From NCBI GenBank assembly GCA_900544255.1, contig UQUM01000006.1:12000-75999 (forward strand): 64,000 nt of DNA. Reading direction: 5' to 3'. Positions 49,862 to 57,234 of the stretch are shown here, piece after piece (position 1 is the first letter of the stretch; each line of letters begins with the position of its first letter). This DNA is from an uncultured Sutterella sp. GTDB lineage: Bacteria > Pseudomonadota > Gammaproteobacteria > Burkholderiales > Burkholderiaceae_F. Both the position numbers and the translations under genes were made by a program. The notes below the pieces were generated by a model. That model was not told where the DNA came from. It ran no database searches and saw only the letters and a list, made by a program, of their open reading frames with translations.

Positions 49862-50400
49862 GGGGAGCGTTTCCGAATTCTGAGACGAATGAGCCATTCA
49901 CTGGCAAAGAGGCAGCCGATGAGAACGTAAGCGATGAGACCGTTGTAAAGCGCCCACCAGGCTTCGGTTCGGTTGACGGCACTGTCAAAGGCAATAAGGC
50001 CGTTGAGGACGAAAAAAGCGCACCAGACGAGGGTGAGCCTGCGGCAGTAACGGCGTCCTGCGGCGGGTAAGTCCGGCTCCTTGAGACGGGCGAGCTTTTC
50101 GATGACGCTTTCCCCCGAAAGCGAAGCGGCAAAAAAGACGAGCCAGGCCGCATTGACGGCAACCGGGTAAAACTTGACGGGAAGGGCCGTGTCCGCCGTA
50201 AAGGACAGAAAAGCCAGTCCCCCGGCGACGCCGGCACAGACAATGCTCACGGGGCGCCGGGAACTCATCGCCTGCAGGCAGGCGGCCGCTGCCAATGTGA
50301 GAGCCGCCCATTGGACGTTACCGGCTCTTAAACCGGCATAAACCGCGAGCGGGTAGAGCGCAAAGAGGACGGCAAAGGCTATTTGCCCAAAGCGGGTCAC
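49858..50400 (-). CDS. Polytopic membrane protein, COG4648/ApeG-like
   Basis: A 180-aa protein with about five hydrophobic helices, including IAFAVLFALYPLAVYAGL at the N-terminus and the pair LVWCAFFVLNGLIAF and ALYNGLIAYVLIGCLFASE. The length, the WxxFFxxN-like pattern and the terminal Arg-rich tail match the COG4648 family found in aryl polyene clusters. Its function is unknown. It overlaps the ACP gene upstream and the ligase downstream by 4 bp each. Confidence 0.75.
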   Translation of the reverse strand: MTRFGQIAFAVLFALYPLAVYAGLRAGNVQWAALTLAAAACLQAMSSRRPVSIVCAGVAGGLAFLSFTADTALPVKFYPVAVNAAWLVFFAASLSGESVIEKLARLKEPDLPAAGRRYCRRLTLVWCAFFVLNGLIAFDSAVNRTEAWWALYNGLIAYVLIGCLFASEWLIRLRIRKRSP

Positions 50401-50666
50401 GACTGTGCGGCCTCATCTCCGTTAATGAGGGCGGTAAGGGTCTTCGTGAGATCACGGATGGTTCGGACGGACTTGAAGGCCGCGGGGGTAATTTTCTTCG
50501 TACCGATGAAGGGCTGCAGTTTTACGAGGAGATCCACGGCATCAATAGAGTCAATGTCGAGATCCTCGTAAATTTTGGCGTCGGGGACGATTCTGTCGGC
50601 TTCAATTTCGAAGGTTTCTGTGAGAACTTTCTTGAGTTCGTCAAAAATTTGCTGTTCGGTAACCAT
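50397..50666 (-). CDS. Acyl carrier protein 2 (ApeF-like)
   Basis: An 89-aa ACP. The phosphopantetheine serine is in DLDIDSIDAVDLLVKL (about residue 38). The C-terminal part (FIGTKKITPAAFKSVRTI) is the longer, basic form seen in ApeF-type ACPs. It lies 24 bp after the first ACP gene; the pair matches ApeE/ApeF. Confidence 0.9.
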   Translation of the reverse strand: MVTEQQIFDELKKVLTETFEIEADRIVPDAKIYEDLDIDSIDAVDLLVKLQPFIGTKKITPAAFKSVRTIRDLTKTLTALINGDEAAQS

Positions 50667-50690
50667 GATGGTTGAGGCGGAAAGAAAAAA

Positions 50691-50954
50691 TCAGGCGCGG
50701 TTGGCGGCAACGAAATCGGCGAGGGCGGCAACGCTCGCAAAGTGTTTTTTATTGTCTTCGCTTTCGGCGCTAATTGTGATGCCGTACTTCTTTTTAAGGG
50801 CGAGACCGAGTTCCAGGGCGTCGATGGAATCGAGCCCCAGGCCTTCGTTAAAAAGCGGGGCATCGGTTTCAATGTCCGCGGGCGTGACGTCTTCGAGGTT
50901 GAGCGCTTCAATGATGAGCGACTTCAATTCTTCAATAAGTGCAGCGTTACTCAT
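50691..50954 (-). CDS. Acyl carrier protein 1 (ApeE-like)
   Basis: An 87-aa ACP. The phosphopantetheine site is GLGLDSIDALELGLAL (about residue 42). The ending KKHFASVAALADFVAANRA is typical of ApeE-type ACPs. It overlaps the acyltransferase gene by 8 bp. Confidence 0.9.
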   Translation of the reverse strand: MSNAALIEELKSLIIEALNLEDVTPADIETDAPLFNEGLGLDSIDALELGLALKKKYGITISAESEDNKKHFASVAALADFVAANRA

Positions 50955-51741
50955 GACGATGGTCGGAGTTGATGGGGAAAAGTTGTGCGGCGAGCGCTTC
51001 GTTTAAGCGTCTCACGGCTTTGGGACGTCCTTCGGCAGCTTCAACGGCGAGAAACGGCCCGATCGGAATCGAATCGCATACGGTAACAGAAATTTGCATG
51101 CGGCGCGGCGGAATCGTATACCAATGAATGCCTTTCATCAGCGCGGGCGGTTCGCAGGTAATGCGCACCGGGGTGATGTCGTGCCGGGAAGCGAGCGCGG
51201 CAGCGGCGGCTCCGTGCTTTAAATGGGGCGGCACGCCCGGCGTGGTGCGGGTGCCCTCCGGAAAGATGATGAGGGTATCGCGGGCGGCAAGGGATTCAGC
51301 ACAAGCGTTGATGAGATCCGGGCCGCTGTCGTTGGCGATGTAGCCCGAGGTCACGATGGGCGCGCGCAATGCAAACGAATCGAGCAGTTTTGCCTTGACG
51401 AGGCAGTTGGCGTTGCGGATCATCGACATCAGAATGACGACGTCGATGAGCGTGGGGTGCGACGGGCAGAGAAGGAGGCCGGGCTGCTGGAGTTTTTCCC
51501 GACCTTTTACCGTAAGGCGCAGGGGCCCCAAGGCCTGCATGAGTCCGATAAAGAAGGCAAAACTCACTTGAACGACGCGCCGGGCGCTGAGTTCGCGCCG
51601 TCGCGGGGTTCGGATGAAGAGTGTGAGGAGCGGACACGCTGCGAAGCGAAAGAGAAGCCCCATCAGCGTGAAGGTGAGAAAACCGAAGCCTGTTGCCAGC
51701 ACGCGCCAGGCGTAGTCAAGGCGCCGTCCTATTTCTGCCAT
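50947..51741 (-). CDS. 1-acylglycerol-3-phosphate-type acyltransferase (ApeD-like)
   Basis: A 264-aa LPLAT protein with an N-terminal membrane helix (about residues 10-35). The HX4D motif SHPTLIDV (about 96) and the substrate-binding FPEGTRTTPG (about 170) are intact. It probably acylates a glycerol-phosphate or similar backbone for the aryl polyene lipid. ATG 51741 has GAGGT at good spacing and overlaps the chain-length-factor gene by 13 bp. Confidence 0.84.
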   Translation of the reverse strand: MAEIGRRLDYAWRVLATGFGFLTFTLMGLLFRFAACPLLTLFIRTPRRRELSARRVVQVSFAFFIGLMQALGPLRLTVKGREKLQQPGLLLCPSHPTLIDVVILMSMIRNANCLVKAKLLDSFALRAPIVTSGYIANDSGPDLINACAESLAARDTLIIFPEGTRTTPGVPPHLKHGAAAAALASRHDITPVRITCEPPALMKGIHWYTIPPRRMQISVTVCDSIPIGPFLAVEAAEGRPKAVRRLNEALAAQLFPINSDHRHE

Positions 51742-52445
51742 AACCAACCTCGTTCACCTTCCGTGTGCAGCCATTGCTGGGCGTCCGAGAGCAAAAACGT
51801 CAGGTCGGAAAAAAGAGGGTCGGTCACCGCAGCTGCGCCGACCGTTGCCGTCGGCGTCAGAGAGAAACCGGCTTGGGACGGCTGCCGGGTGAGCCGCAGG
51901 GCCCAGACGTAGGGAACGGCGGGCGCGAGCCGTTCGTGAGCGAAGTGATCCCATACGTCGGGGAGCGGTGCTTCCGCGCGAACGAGAACGACGCTTTCCG
52001 ACGTCTGAAGCTGAAGAAAGCTTTCCGTGAGGCCCGCTTCGGTCGTAAAGTTGCCGGCACTCACGGCGGGCGCCGGCGCATGGTTCTTGAGCCAGATGCC
52101 GGCCGCACCCGAAGCGGCGTTATGAACGCTCGACGTAAAGCCGGCGGGACTCACGTCGCCTGTTGCCGTCATTTCGCTCACGAGTTGACAGCTTTTTCCT
52201 GAGTCGCCCCAACTCGAAGCGACGACGAACGGTTCTTCGTCGCGAAGTTGAACGGCGGCGAGGGCACTTGCCACGAGTTTCCCGAGCGGCGTGAGGCGCC
52301 GCCGCAACATCACGGGCGCGGGACAAGCGGGAAGTTCGCCCGCGGCGGTGACGGCCGAAGGGGCCGCCAAGGCTTCACGAACGGCATCGACGCCGATGAA
52401 GCCCGGCAGGGCGGCATAAAAATCTTGATAGTAAAAGTGCATCAT
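51729..52445 (-). CDS. Ketosynthase-like chain-length factor (ApeC-like), Cys-less
   Basis: A 238-aa thiolase-fold protein corresponding to the N-terminal half of a ketosynthase. The nucleophile position reads SSVHNAASGAAGIW, with Ala in place of Cys, so it should not condense on its own. This is the behaviour of the ApeC subunit, which pairs with the ApeO-type ketosynthase and controls chain length. ATG 52445 overlaps the methyltransferase stop (ATGA). Confidence 0.8.
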   Translation of the reverse strand: MMHFYYQDFYAALPGFIGVDAVREALAAPSAVTAAGELPACPAPVMLRRRLTPLGKLVASALAAVQLRDEEPFVVASSWGDSGKSCQLVSEMTATGDVSPAGFTSSVHNAASGAAGIWLKNHAPAPAVSAGNFTTEAGLTESFLQLQTSESVVLVRAEAPLPDVWDHFAHERLAPAVPYVWALRLTRQPSQAGFSLTPTATVGAAAVTDPLFSDLTFLLSDAQQWLHTEGERGWLWQK

Positions 52446-53512
52446 TCGTCCGCCGGTCGGCATAAGAGAAGCGTATGCGACACCCCCAGCCGATCTTCCG
52501 TTTGTTCAATCGTGAGTCCTGCCCGAGAAAGAATCTCGCGGAGTTCTTTTCCGGAGAAAAAGCGGGAATTGCCGTTGGCGATCGCCGTAAAGTAGAGGGA
52601 CGTTCCCAGAAGACTCAGTCGAGCGGCCTCATAAGACTGTCGATCCCACAGGCATTCCAAAACGGCAATGCGGCCTCCGGGGGCTAGAAACGCTTTCATG
52701 CGCGTGAGAATACTCACGGCCTGATCCGGGGTGAAGCAGTCCAGAAATTGGCTCATCCAGACTAAGTCGGCTTTTTCGTCCGTTTCGGGTAACGCTTCGG
52801 GATTGAGCCAGTTGACGCTCGCCGTCGTGAGACGCGTGCGCACGTCGGCAAGACCGGAATTTTCCTCAGCGAGTCGGCACTGCTGCGGCAGATCGATGAT
52901 TTTCACGCAGAGGTCGGGCATCTCCCGCAGGGCGACGCCGGCAAATTTTCCGGTGTTGCCTCCGACATCGAAAAGCCGTTTTGGAGTTACGTTCTTTTTG
53001 AGCCACCGGGCACAGTCCCGGAAGGCACCGTCCGAATAAAAATGGTCAAATCCGAACCACGAGGCTTTGGCCCGAGGGCTGAGTTCGAAAAGATGCGGAT
53101 AAATGGTGTCCGTCCAGTTGCCGAGTTCCTTGAGGCCGGCGGCTGTCCCGGTGGTGAGGGCTTCCTGCAGATGGTCGAGCCCGCGATAACAAACGTCTGC
53201 CGTAAAGTCGAGATTGACGGACGTCATGGTGTCTAAGAGCAGGCAATCTCCGGTTTTGGTGAGCGTGAGACGGTCGTCCGTGACGGCCGTTACGTCGGCC
53301 GCCGTCAAAAGTTCGGTGACGACCTGAACGGCATAAGGCGTCAAATGCGTTGCGTCGGCGATTTCGTTGACGGTGAGTCCCGTCGGATGGTCGGCGAGAC
53401 ACTGCAGAATGCCGAGGCGTTTAGCGGCAACCGTCGCCTGAAAGACAAAAGGCGAAAAGGCGATTTTCTGCGCAGAGGAGAGTGCCTCAATAATGGAGTT
53501 TTTTTGAGTCAT
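52442..53512 (-). CDS. SAM-dependent methyltransferase with N-terminal dimerisation wHTH (ApeB-like)
   Basis: A 356-aa methyltransferase of the acetylserotonin O-methyltransferase-like family. The N-terminal winged helix (about residues 10-90; LGILQCLADHPTGLTVNEIADATHL) is followed by the Rossmann domain with motif I FDVGGNTGKFAGVAL (about 185) and IIDLPQQC (about 205). In aryl polyene pathways a methyltransferase modifies the aromatic head. It overlaps the ketosynthase gene by 4 bp. Confidence 0.84.
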   Translation of the reverse strand: MTQKNSIIEALSSAQKIAFSPFVFQATVAAKRLGILQCLADHPTGLTVNEIADATHLTPYAVQVVTELLTAADVTAVTDDRLTLTKTGDCLLLDTMTSVNLDFTADVCYRGLDHLQEALTTGTAAGLKELGNWTDTIYPHLFELSPRAKASWFGFDHFYSDGAFRDCARWLKKNVTPKRLFDVGGNTGKFAGVALREMPDLCVKIIDLPQQCRLAEENSGLADVRTRLTTASVNWLNPEALPETDEKADLVWMSQFLDCFTPDQAVSILTRMKAFLAPGGRIAVLECLWDRQSYEAARLSLLGTSLYFTAIANGNSRFFSGKELREILSRAGLTIEQTEDRLGVSHTLLLCRPADE

Positions 53513-54753
53513 TCTTCCGTCCAGCGTTTCAAGATGAGGGACGTATTGATGCCGCCGAAAGCAAAGTTGTTGCTCATGACATAGTTCGTTTCAATTTTGC
53601 GCGGCTCGGCCATGATGTAGTCGAGCGCGCCGCAGTCGGCCGCGGGTTCTGTGAGATTGATCGTGGGTGCAAACCAACCTTCGCGCATCATCTGAATGCT
53701 CATCCAGGCTTCGAGCGCCCCGCAGGCACCGAGCGTGTGGCCCATGTAGCTTTTTAACGTCGATGCCGGTACCCGATGGCCGAAAACGGCGTAAGTAGCG
53801 GTGCTTTCGGCGGCGTCGCCGCGGTCGGTGGCCGTTCCGTGCAGGTTGACGTAGCCGATGTCTTCGGGCGCAAGATGTGCGTCGTCCAAAGCCATCCGCA
53901 TGCACTGCGCCATCTGTTCGGACTGCGGACTCGTGACGTGCGTGCCGTCCGTGTTGTTGGCAAAACCGACGATTTCTGCGTAAATCTTGGCGCCGCGGGC
54001 ACGGGCATGCTCGAGTTCTTCCAAAATCAGGGTACCTGCGCCTTCGCCGATGACGAGCCCGTCGCGCTTTGCGTCAAAGGGGCGCGGCGTGAGGTCGGGG
54101 GTGTCGTTGTATTCCGTGCTGGTCGCAAAAAGCGTATCGAAAATCGCTGCGTCGCTCGCGTCCAGCTCTTCGCTGCCGCCGGCGATCATGGCGGTCTGCC
54201 GCCCGAAACGGATGGCCTCGTAGGCAAAGCCGATGCCCTGCGAGCCGGAGGTGCAGGCCGAACTCGTGGGGATCAGACGGCCGTGGACGTGGAAAAAGAG
54301 GCCGATGTTGACGGGGGCCGTGTGCGACATCATGCGCACGTAGGTGTTGGCATTCATGCCGAGCGTCGTCCTCTGCAAAAGAAGGTTCGACACGTCGGCA
54401 ATCGCGGACGGCGTGCCCGCGGAACTGCCGTAAGCGATCCCCATGTCGCCCGAGGTGACAAGCGGGTCGTTGATGAGTCCTGCGTCTTCCAAGGCCCATT
54501 CCGTGGCGCGCACCGCCATGATGCCGACACGGCCCATGGAGCGTAGGCTTTTACGGTTGTAGCGCTCGCTCGGAAGATCAAAGGGCGCCGCGGGGCAGCC
54601 CACCTGCGTTTTGAGTCCCGTGATATCTTTCCAGCCTTCCATCACCTGAACGGCATTGGTGCAGGAAAGAAGTTTTTTCCGAACGGTGGCCCAGGAATTT
54701 CCTAAGGGGCTGATGCCGGCAAAACCAGTGACGACGACGCGACGTTCCTTCAT
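53509..54753 (-). CDS. Beta-ketoacyl-ACP synthase (ApeR-like, FabF type)
   Basis: A 414-aa ketosynthase. The catalytic Cys is in TSSACTSGSQGIG (about residue 167), and the two active-site His in NLHGTATDRGD (about 308) and YMGHTLGACGALEA (about 343). NNFAFGGINTSLI closes the fold. It overlaps the reductase gene by 4 bp. Together with the upstream reductase, dehydratase and first ketosynthase it forms a complete elongation module (O-P-Q-R order of E. coli). Confidence 0.92.
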   Translation of the reverse strand: MKERRVVVTGFAGISPLGNSWATVRKKLLSCTNAVQVMEGWKDITGLKTQVGCPAAPFDLPSERYNRKSLRSMGRVGIMAVRATEWALEDAGLINDPLVTSGDMGIAYGSSAGTPSAIADVSNLLLQRTTLGMNANTYVRMMSHTAPVNIGLFFHVHGRLIPTSSACTSGSQGIGFAYEAIRFGRQTAMIAGGSEELDASDAAIFDTLFATSTEYNDTPDLTPRPFDAKRDGLVIGEGAGTLILEELEHARARGAKIYAEIVGFANNTDGTHVTSPQSEQMAQCMRMALDDAHLAPEDIGYVNLHGTATDRGDAAESTATYAVFGHRVPASTLKSYMGHTLGACGALEAWMSIQMMREGWFAPTINLTEPAADCGALDYIMAEPRKIETNYVMSNNFAFGGINTSLILKRWTEE

Positions 54754-55478
54754 GAGAGACCTCCGGAAATTTCAATGACCTGACGAGTGATGTAGCCCGC
54801 CGCTTCCGACATTAAGAACGTCACGGCCGCGGCGACTTCATCCGGGTGTCCCGCGCGGCGCATGGGAACGTAAGGCAGGGCGCGCTCGAGAACGTCGGGC
54901 GTGACCATGTCGGTTTCAATCAGCCCCGGGGCCACGGCGTTGACGGTAATGGCGCGGCTTGCCAATTCAAGGGCGAGGGCCTTGACGGCACCGATGAGGC
55001 CGGCTTTCGCAGCGGAATAATTCACTTGACCGCGGTTGCCGATGACGCCGGACACGGAACTCATGGCGACGATGCGTCCCGGTTTGCGGCGGCGAACCAT
55101 CGGCATCACGAGTGGCTGCACGACGTTGTAGAAAGCATCCAAGTCGGTGCGCAGAACCGTGTCCCAGTCTTCGGGGGACATGGCGGCGAAGGTGCCGTCC
55201 CGGTTGACGCCCGCGTTTAAAACGAGTCCATAGTAGGCGCCGAACGTTTCGATGTCTTTTTCGAGTGCAGCGCGGGCGGCGTCCCGATCGGCAACGTCAA
55301 ACGTGACGGCACGGCAGTCGGGATTGACCGCTTTGAGGGCGGCGATCGTATCGGTGAGAGCGGCCGACATCGTGCGGCCGTGTGACACCACGGTATAGCC
55401 GGCTTTTGCCAAAGCAAGGGCCGTTGCGCGTCCGATGCCGCGCGACGATCCGGTAACGAGAACAGTCAGGTTTTCCAT
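54750..55478 (-). CDS. 3-oxoacyl-ACP reductase (ApeQ-like, FabG type)
   Basis: A 242-aa short-chain dehydrogenase. The cofactor motif TGSSRGIGRATALAL (about residue 9) and the catalytic SSVSGVIGNRGQVNYSAAKAGL (Ser-Tyr-Lys) are intact. It reduces the beta-keto intermediate. It overlaps the dehydratase gene by 13 bp and the next ketosynthase by 4 bp. Confidence 0.92.
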   Translation of the reverse strand: MENLTVLVTGSSRGIGRATALALAKAGYTVVSHGRTMSAALTDTIAALKAVNPDCRAVTFDVADRDAARAALEKDIETFGAYYGLVLNAGVNRDGTFAAMSPEDWDTVLRTDLDAFYNVVQPLVMPMVRRRKPGRIVAMSSVSGVIGNRGQVNYSAAKAGLIGAVKALALELASRAITVNAVAPGLIETDMVTPDVLERALPYVPMRRAGHPDEVAAAVTFLMSEAAGYITRQVIEISGGLS

Positions 55479-55927
55479 GCGTCGGTTGATTTAGGCTGAT
55501 AAACGGTAAGGTTGGCGGAAGCAATTTCACGGCCGGCGATATAGGCCCGGCAGTCAAATTGACTGGGAAGGCCGGAATCGGCGTAAAAAATGCATTCAGC
55601 GGAAAGGTCGATGACGTCGCCTTCGGCAAGATGCTGCATATGCACGTTGAATTTTCGGGTGCCCAAGAGAAAACCAATGCGGGGCGCGGAACCCGCTGCC
55701 CGATTTTTGAGACCGGCATAAATGCCGACGGTCTGGGCCATCAGTTCGATCAGCATCCAGGTGCCGTAACGGCCGTCGGGAAGCTGGAAAAGGCGGCATT
55801 GTTCTCCGACTGTGCAGCGGGCCGTGACGCGTTCGCCGTCTGCGGTGCCGCAGGAGGTGAGAAGCAGCATCGGCGGCTTGTGCGGCAGCAGTTCCGCGGG
55901 CGTCAGCGTAATGGTTTGAGCGGTCAT
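55466..55927 (-). CDS. Hot-dog 3-hydroxyacyl-ACP dehydratase (ApeP-like)
   Basis: A 153-aa single hot-dog domain. LLPHKPPMLLLTSC at residues 13-26 is the substrate-tunnel start, and WMLIELMAQTVGIYAGLK (about 57) carries the central helix with the catalytic Glu region. It is expected to dehydrate the beta-hydroxy intermediate and leave the conjugated double bonds. It overlaps the ketosynthase gene upstream by 4 bp. Confidence 0.87.
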   Translation of the reverse strand: MTAQTITLTPAELLPHKPPMLLLTSCGTADGERVTARCTVGEQCRLFQLPDGRYGTWMLIELMAQTVGIYAGLKNRAAGSAPRIGFLLGTRKFNVHMQHLAEGDVIDLSAECIFYADSGLPSQFDCRAYIAGREIASANLTVYQPKSTDAWKT

Positions 55928-57108
55928 GACGGATTCCGTTTAAAAAGGAGTACGGCGTTGGAGCCGCCGAAAGCAAATGCGTTTCCCATGACGGCTTTCA
56001 GGGGCCGCCCGAGTTTTTCCGGGGTTTCCACGAGATGAACCGGAGCCAGCGTCGGATCTTTCGTGCTGCCTGTTTGATTGACGAAAAGTCTACCCTCGGG
56101 GTTATCCGTGAGAAGCAACCAGGCAAACGCCGCCTGCAGAGCGCCGGCGCCCGCGAGCGTATGGCCGGTATAAGGCTTTAAGGACGCGATGCGGGCGTTT
56201 TCCCCCAGTGCGCGGTGAATCGCTTTGGCTTCCATCGCGTCGTTAAGCGGAGTAGCCGTGCCGTGGGCGCTCACAAAATCGATGTCTTCCTGCATAAGAC
56301 AGGCTTCCCGAAGCGCCTTTTCCATGGCGCAGGATGCCTGCAGGCCTTCCGGATGCGGGGCGGACGCGTGATGGGCGTCGCTCGTGACGCCGTACCCCGC
56401 GAGTTCCATCGGACTTTCCTCGCGGCTCAGAATCACAAGCGCTCCGCCTTCGCCGAGATTGATGCCGCTGCGGTCTTGAGCGAACGGCCGGCAGGGATTG
56501 AGACTTAAGGCACCGAGGCCATAAAACCCCAGCGTCGTGAAACGGGAAAAGCCGTCTATGCCGCCTGCAACAACGACATCCGCAAGGCCTGCTCGGATGA
56601 GTGCCGCCCCGGAGGCAATTGCCATGGCCCCCGAAGCGCAGGCGTTGCTCACCGTATAAACGGGGCCGGCAGCACCGATGCGGTGCGCAATGTATTCGGC
56701 GGGTTTCCCGAGATTCAAGGCGTCCACGGAAAAGTTGTCTGGGAGTTGCCCTTCTTCTTTGAGCCGCTTCATGCCGATTTCGATTTCGTGCATTCCGGAC
56801 GTGGAGTCGCCGAGAACGACGGCGACGCGGTGGGTACCGTAGCGGTGCGCGAGGGTAAATACGCCGGGTAATTCCGCGAGACACCGTTCCGCCAGTTTTT
56901 CCGTACGGGTGACGGCATAGTCGGGGTGCGCTGCGTCGTCCGCAAGTTCCGTTACCAAACCGTAGGCAATCGCTTTCCCGTCGATGAAACCGGGATAGGC
57001 GGGCAACGGTGAAAAAACGGGGGAGAAAAGGGTTTCTCGGGTTTTTTGGAGGTTGATCCCGGCCGAAGTAATGCAGTTGACTTCGTTAATGAAGATACGG
57101 TCGAGCAT
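55924..57108 (-). CDS. Beta-ketoacyl-ACP synthase (ApeO-like), first gene of the main operon
   Basis: A 394-aa ketosynthase. The catalytic Cys lies in VSNACASGAMAIASG (about residue 155), the His residues in SAHGTATPLND and YTGHTLAGAGALQA; GNAFAFGGSNAV ends the fold. It probably pairs with the Cys-less chain-length factor. ATG 57108 is preferred; an upstream TTG (57144) with AGG would add 12 residues. A terminator hairpin lies upstream, so this gene likely starts its own transcript, perhaps from a CATAAT -10 near 57155. Confidence 0.9.
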   Translation of the reverse strand: MLDRIFINEVNCITSAGINLQKTRETLFSPVFSPLPAYPGFIDGKAIAYGLVTELADDAAHPDYAVTRTEKLAERCLAELPGVFTLAHRYGTHRVAVVLGDSTSGMHEIEIGMKRLKEEGQLPDNFSVDALNLGKPAEYIAHRIGAAGPVYTVSNACASGAMAIASGAALIRAGLADVVVAGGIDGFSRFTTLGFYGLGALSLNPCRPFAQDRSGINLGEGGALVILSREESPMELAGYGVTSDAHHASAPHPEGLQASCAMEKALREACLMQEDIDFVSAHGTATPLNDAMEAKAIHRALGENARIASLKPYTGHTLAGAGALQAAFAWLLLTDNPEGRLFVNQTGSTKDPTLAPVHLVETPEKLGRPLKAVMGNAFAFGGSNAVLLFKRNPS

Positions 57109-57170
57109 GGAGAAAATTCGGGGAACGGTTACAAAGTGCAACAAACCTCGAATTATGCCGCCGAGAGACC

Positions 57171-57209
57171 GGAAAAGAAAATTCCCCGAGAGGCTGACAC
57201 CTTTCGGGG
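57171..57209 (-). terminator. Terminator between the second ligase-hot-dog gene and the main operon
   Basis: Minus strand: CCCCCGAAAGG and CCTCTCGGGG arms (10 bp with one G-T pair) followed by AATTTTCTTTTCC. Confidence 0.7.
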
Positions 57210-57234
57210 GAACGATGTTAAAAGTTAGGCCAAA

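Noticed and set aside
51729..52445. The chain-length-factor gene as an active ketosynthase
   Set aside because: The nucleophile position is Ala (HNAASG) and the C-terminal His-containing half is missing.
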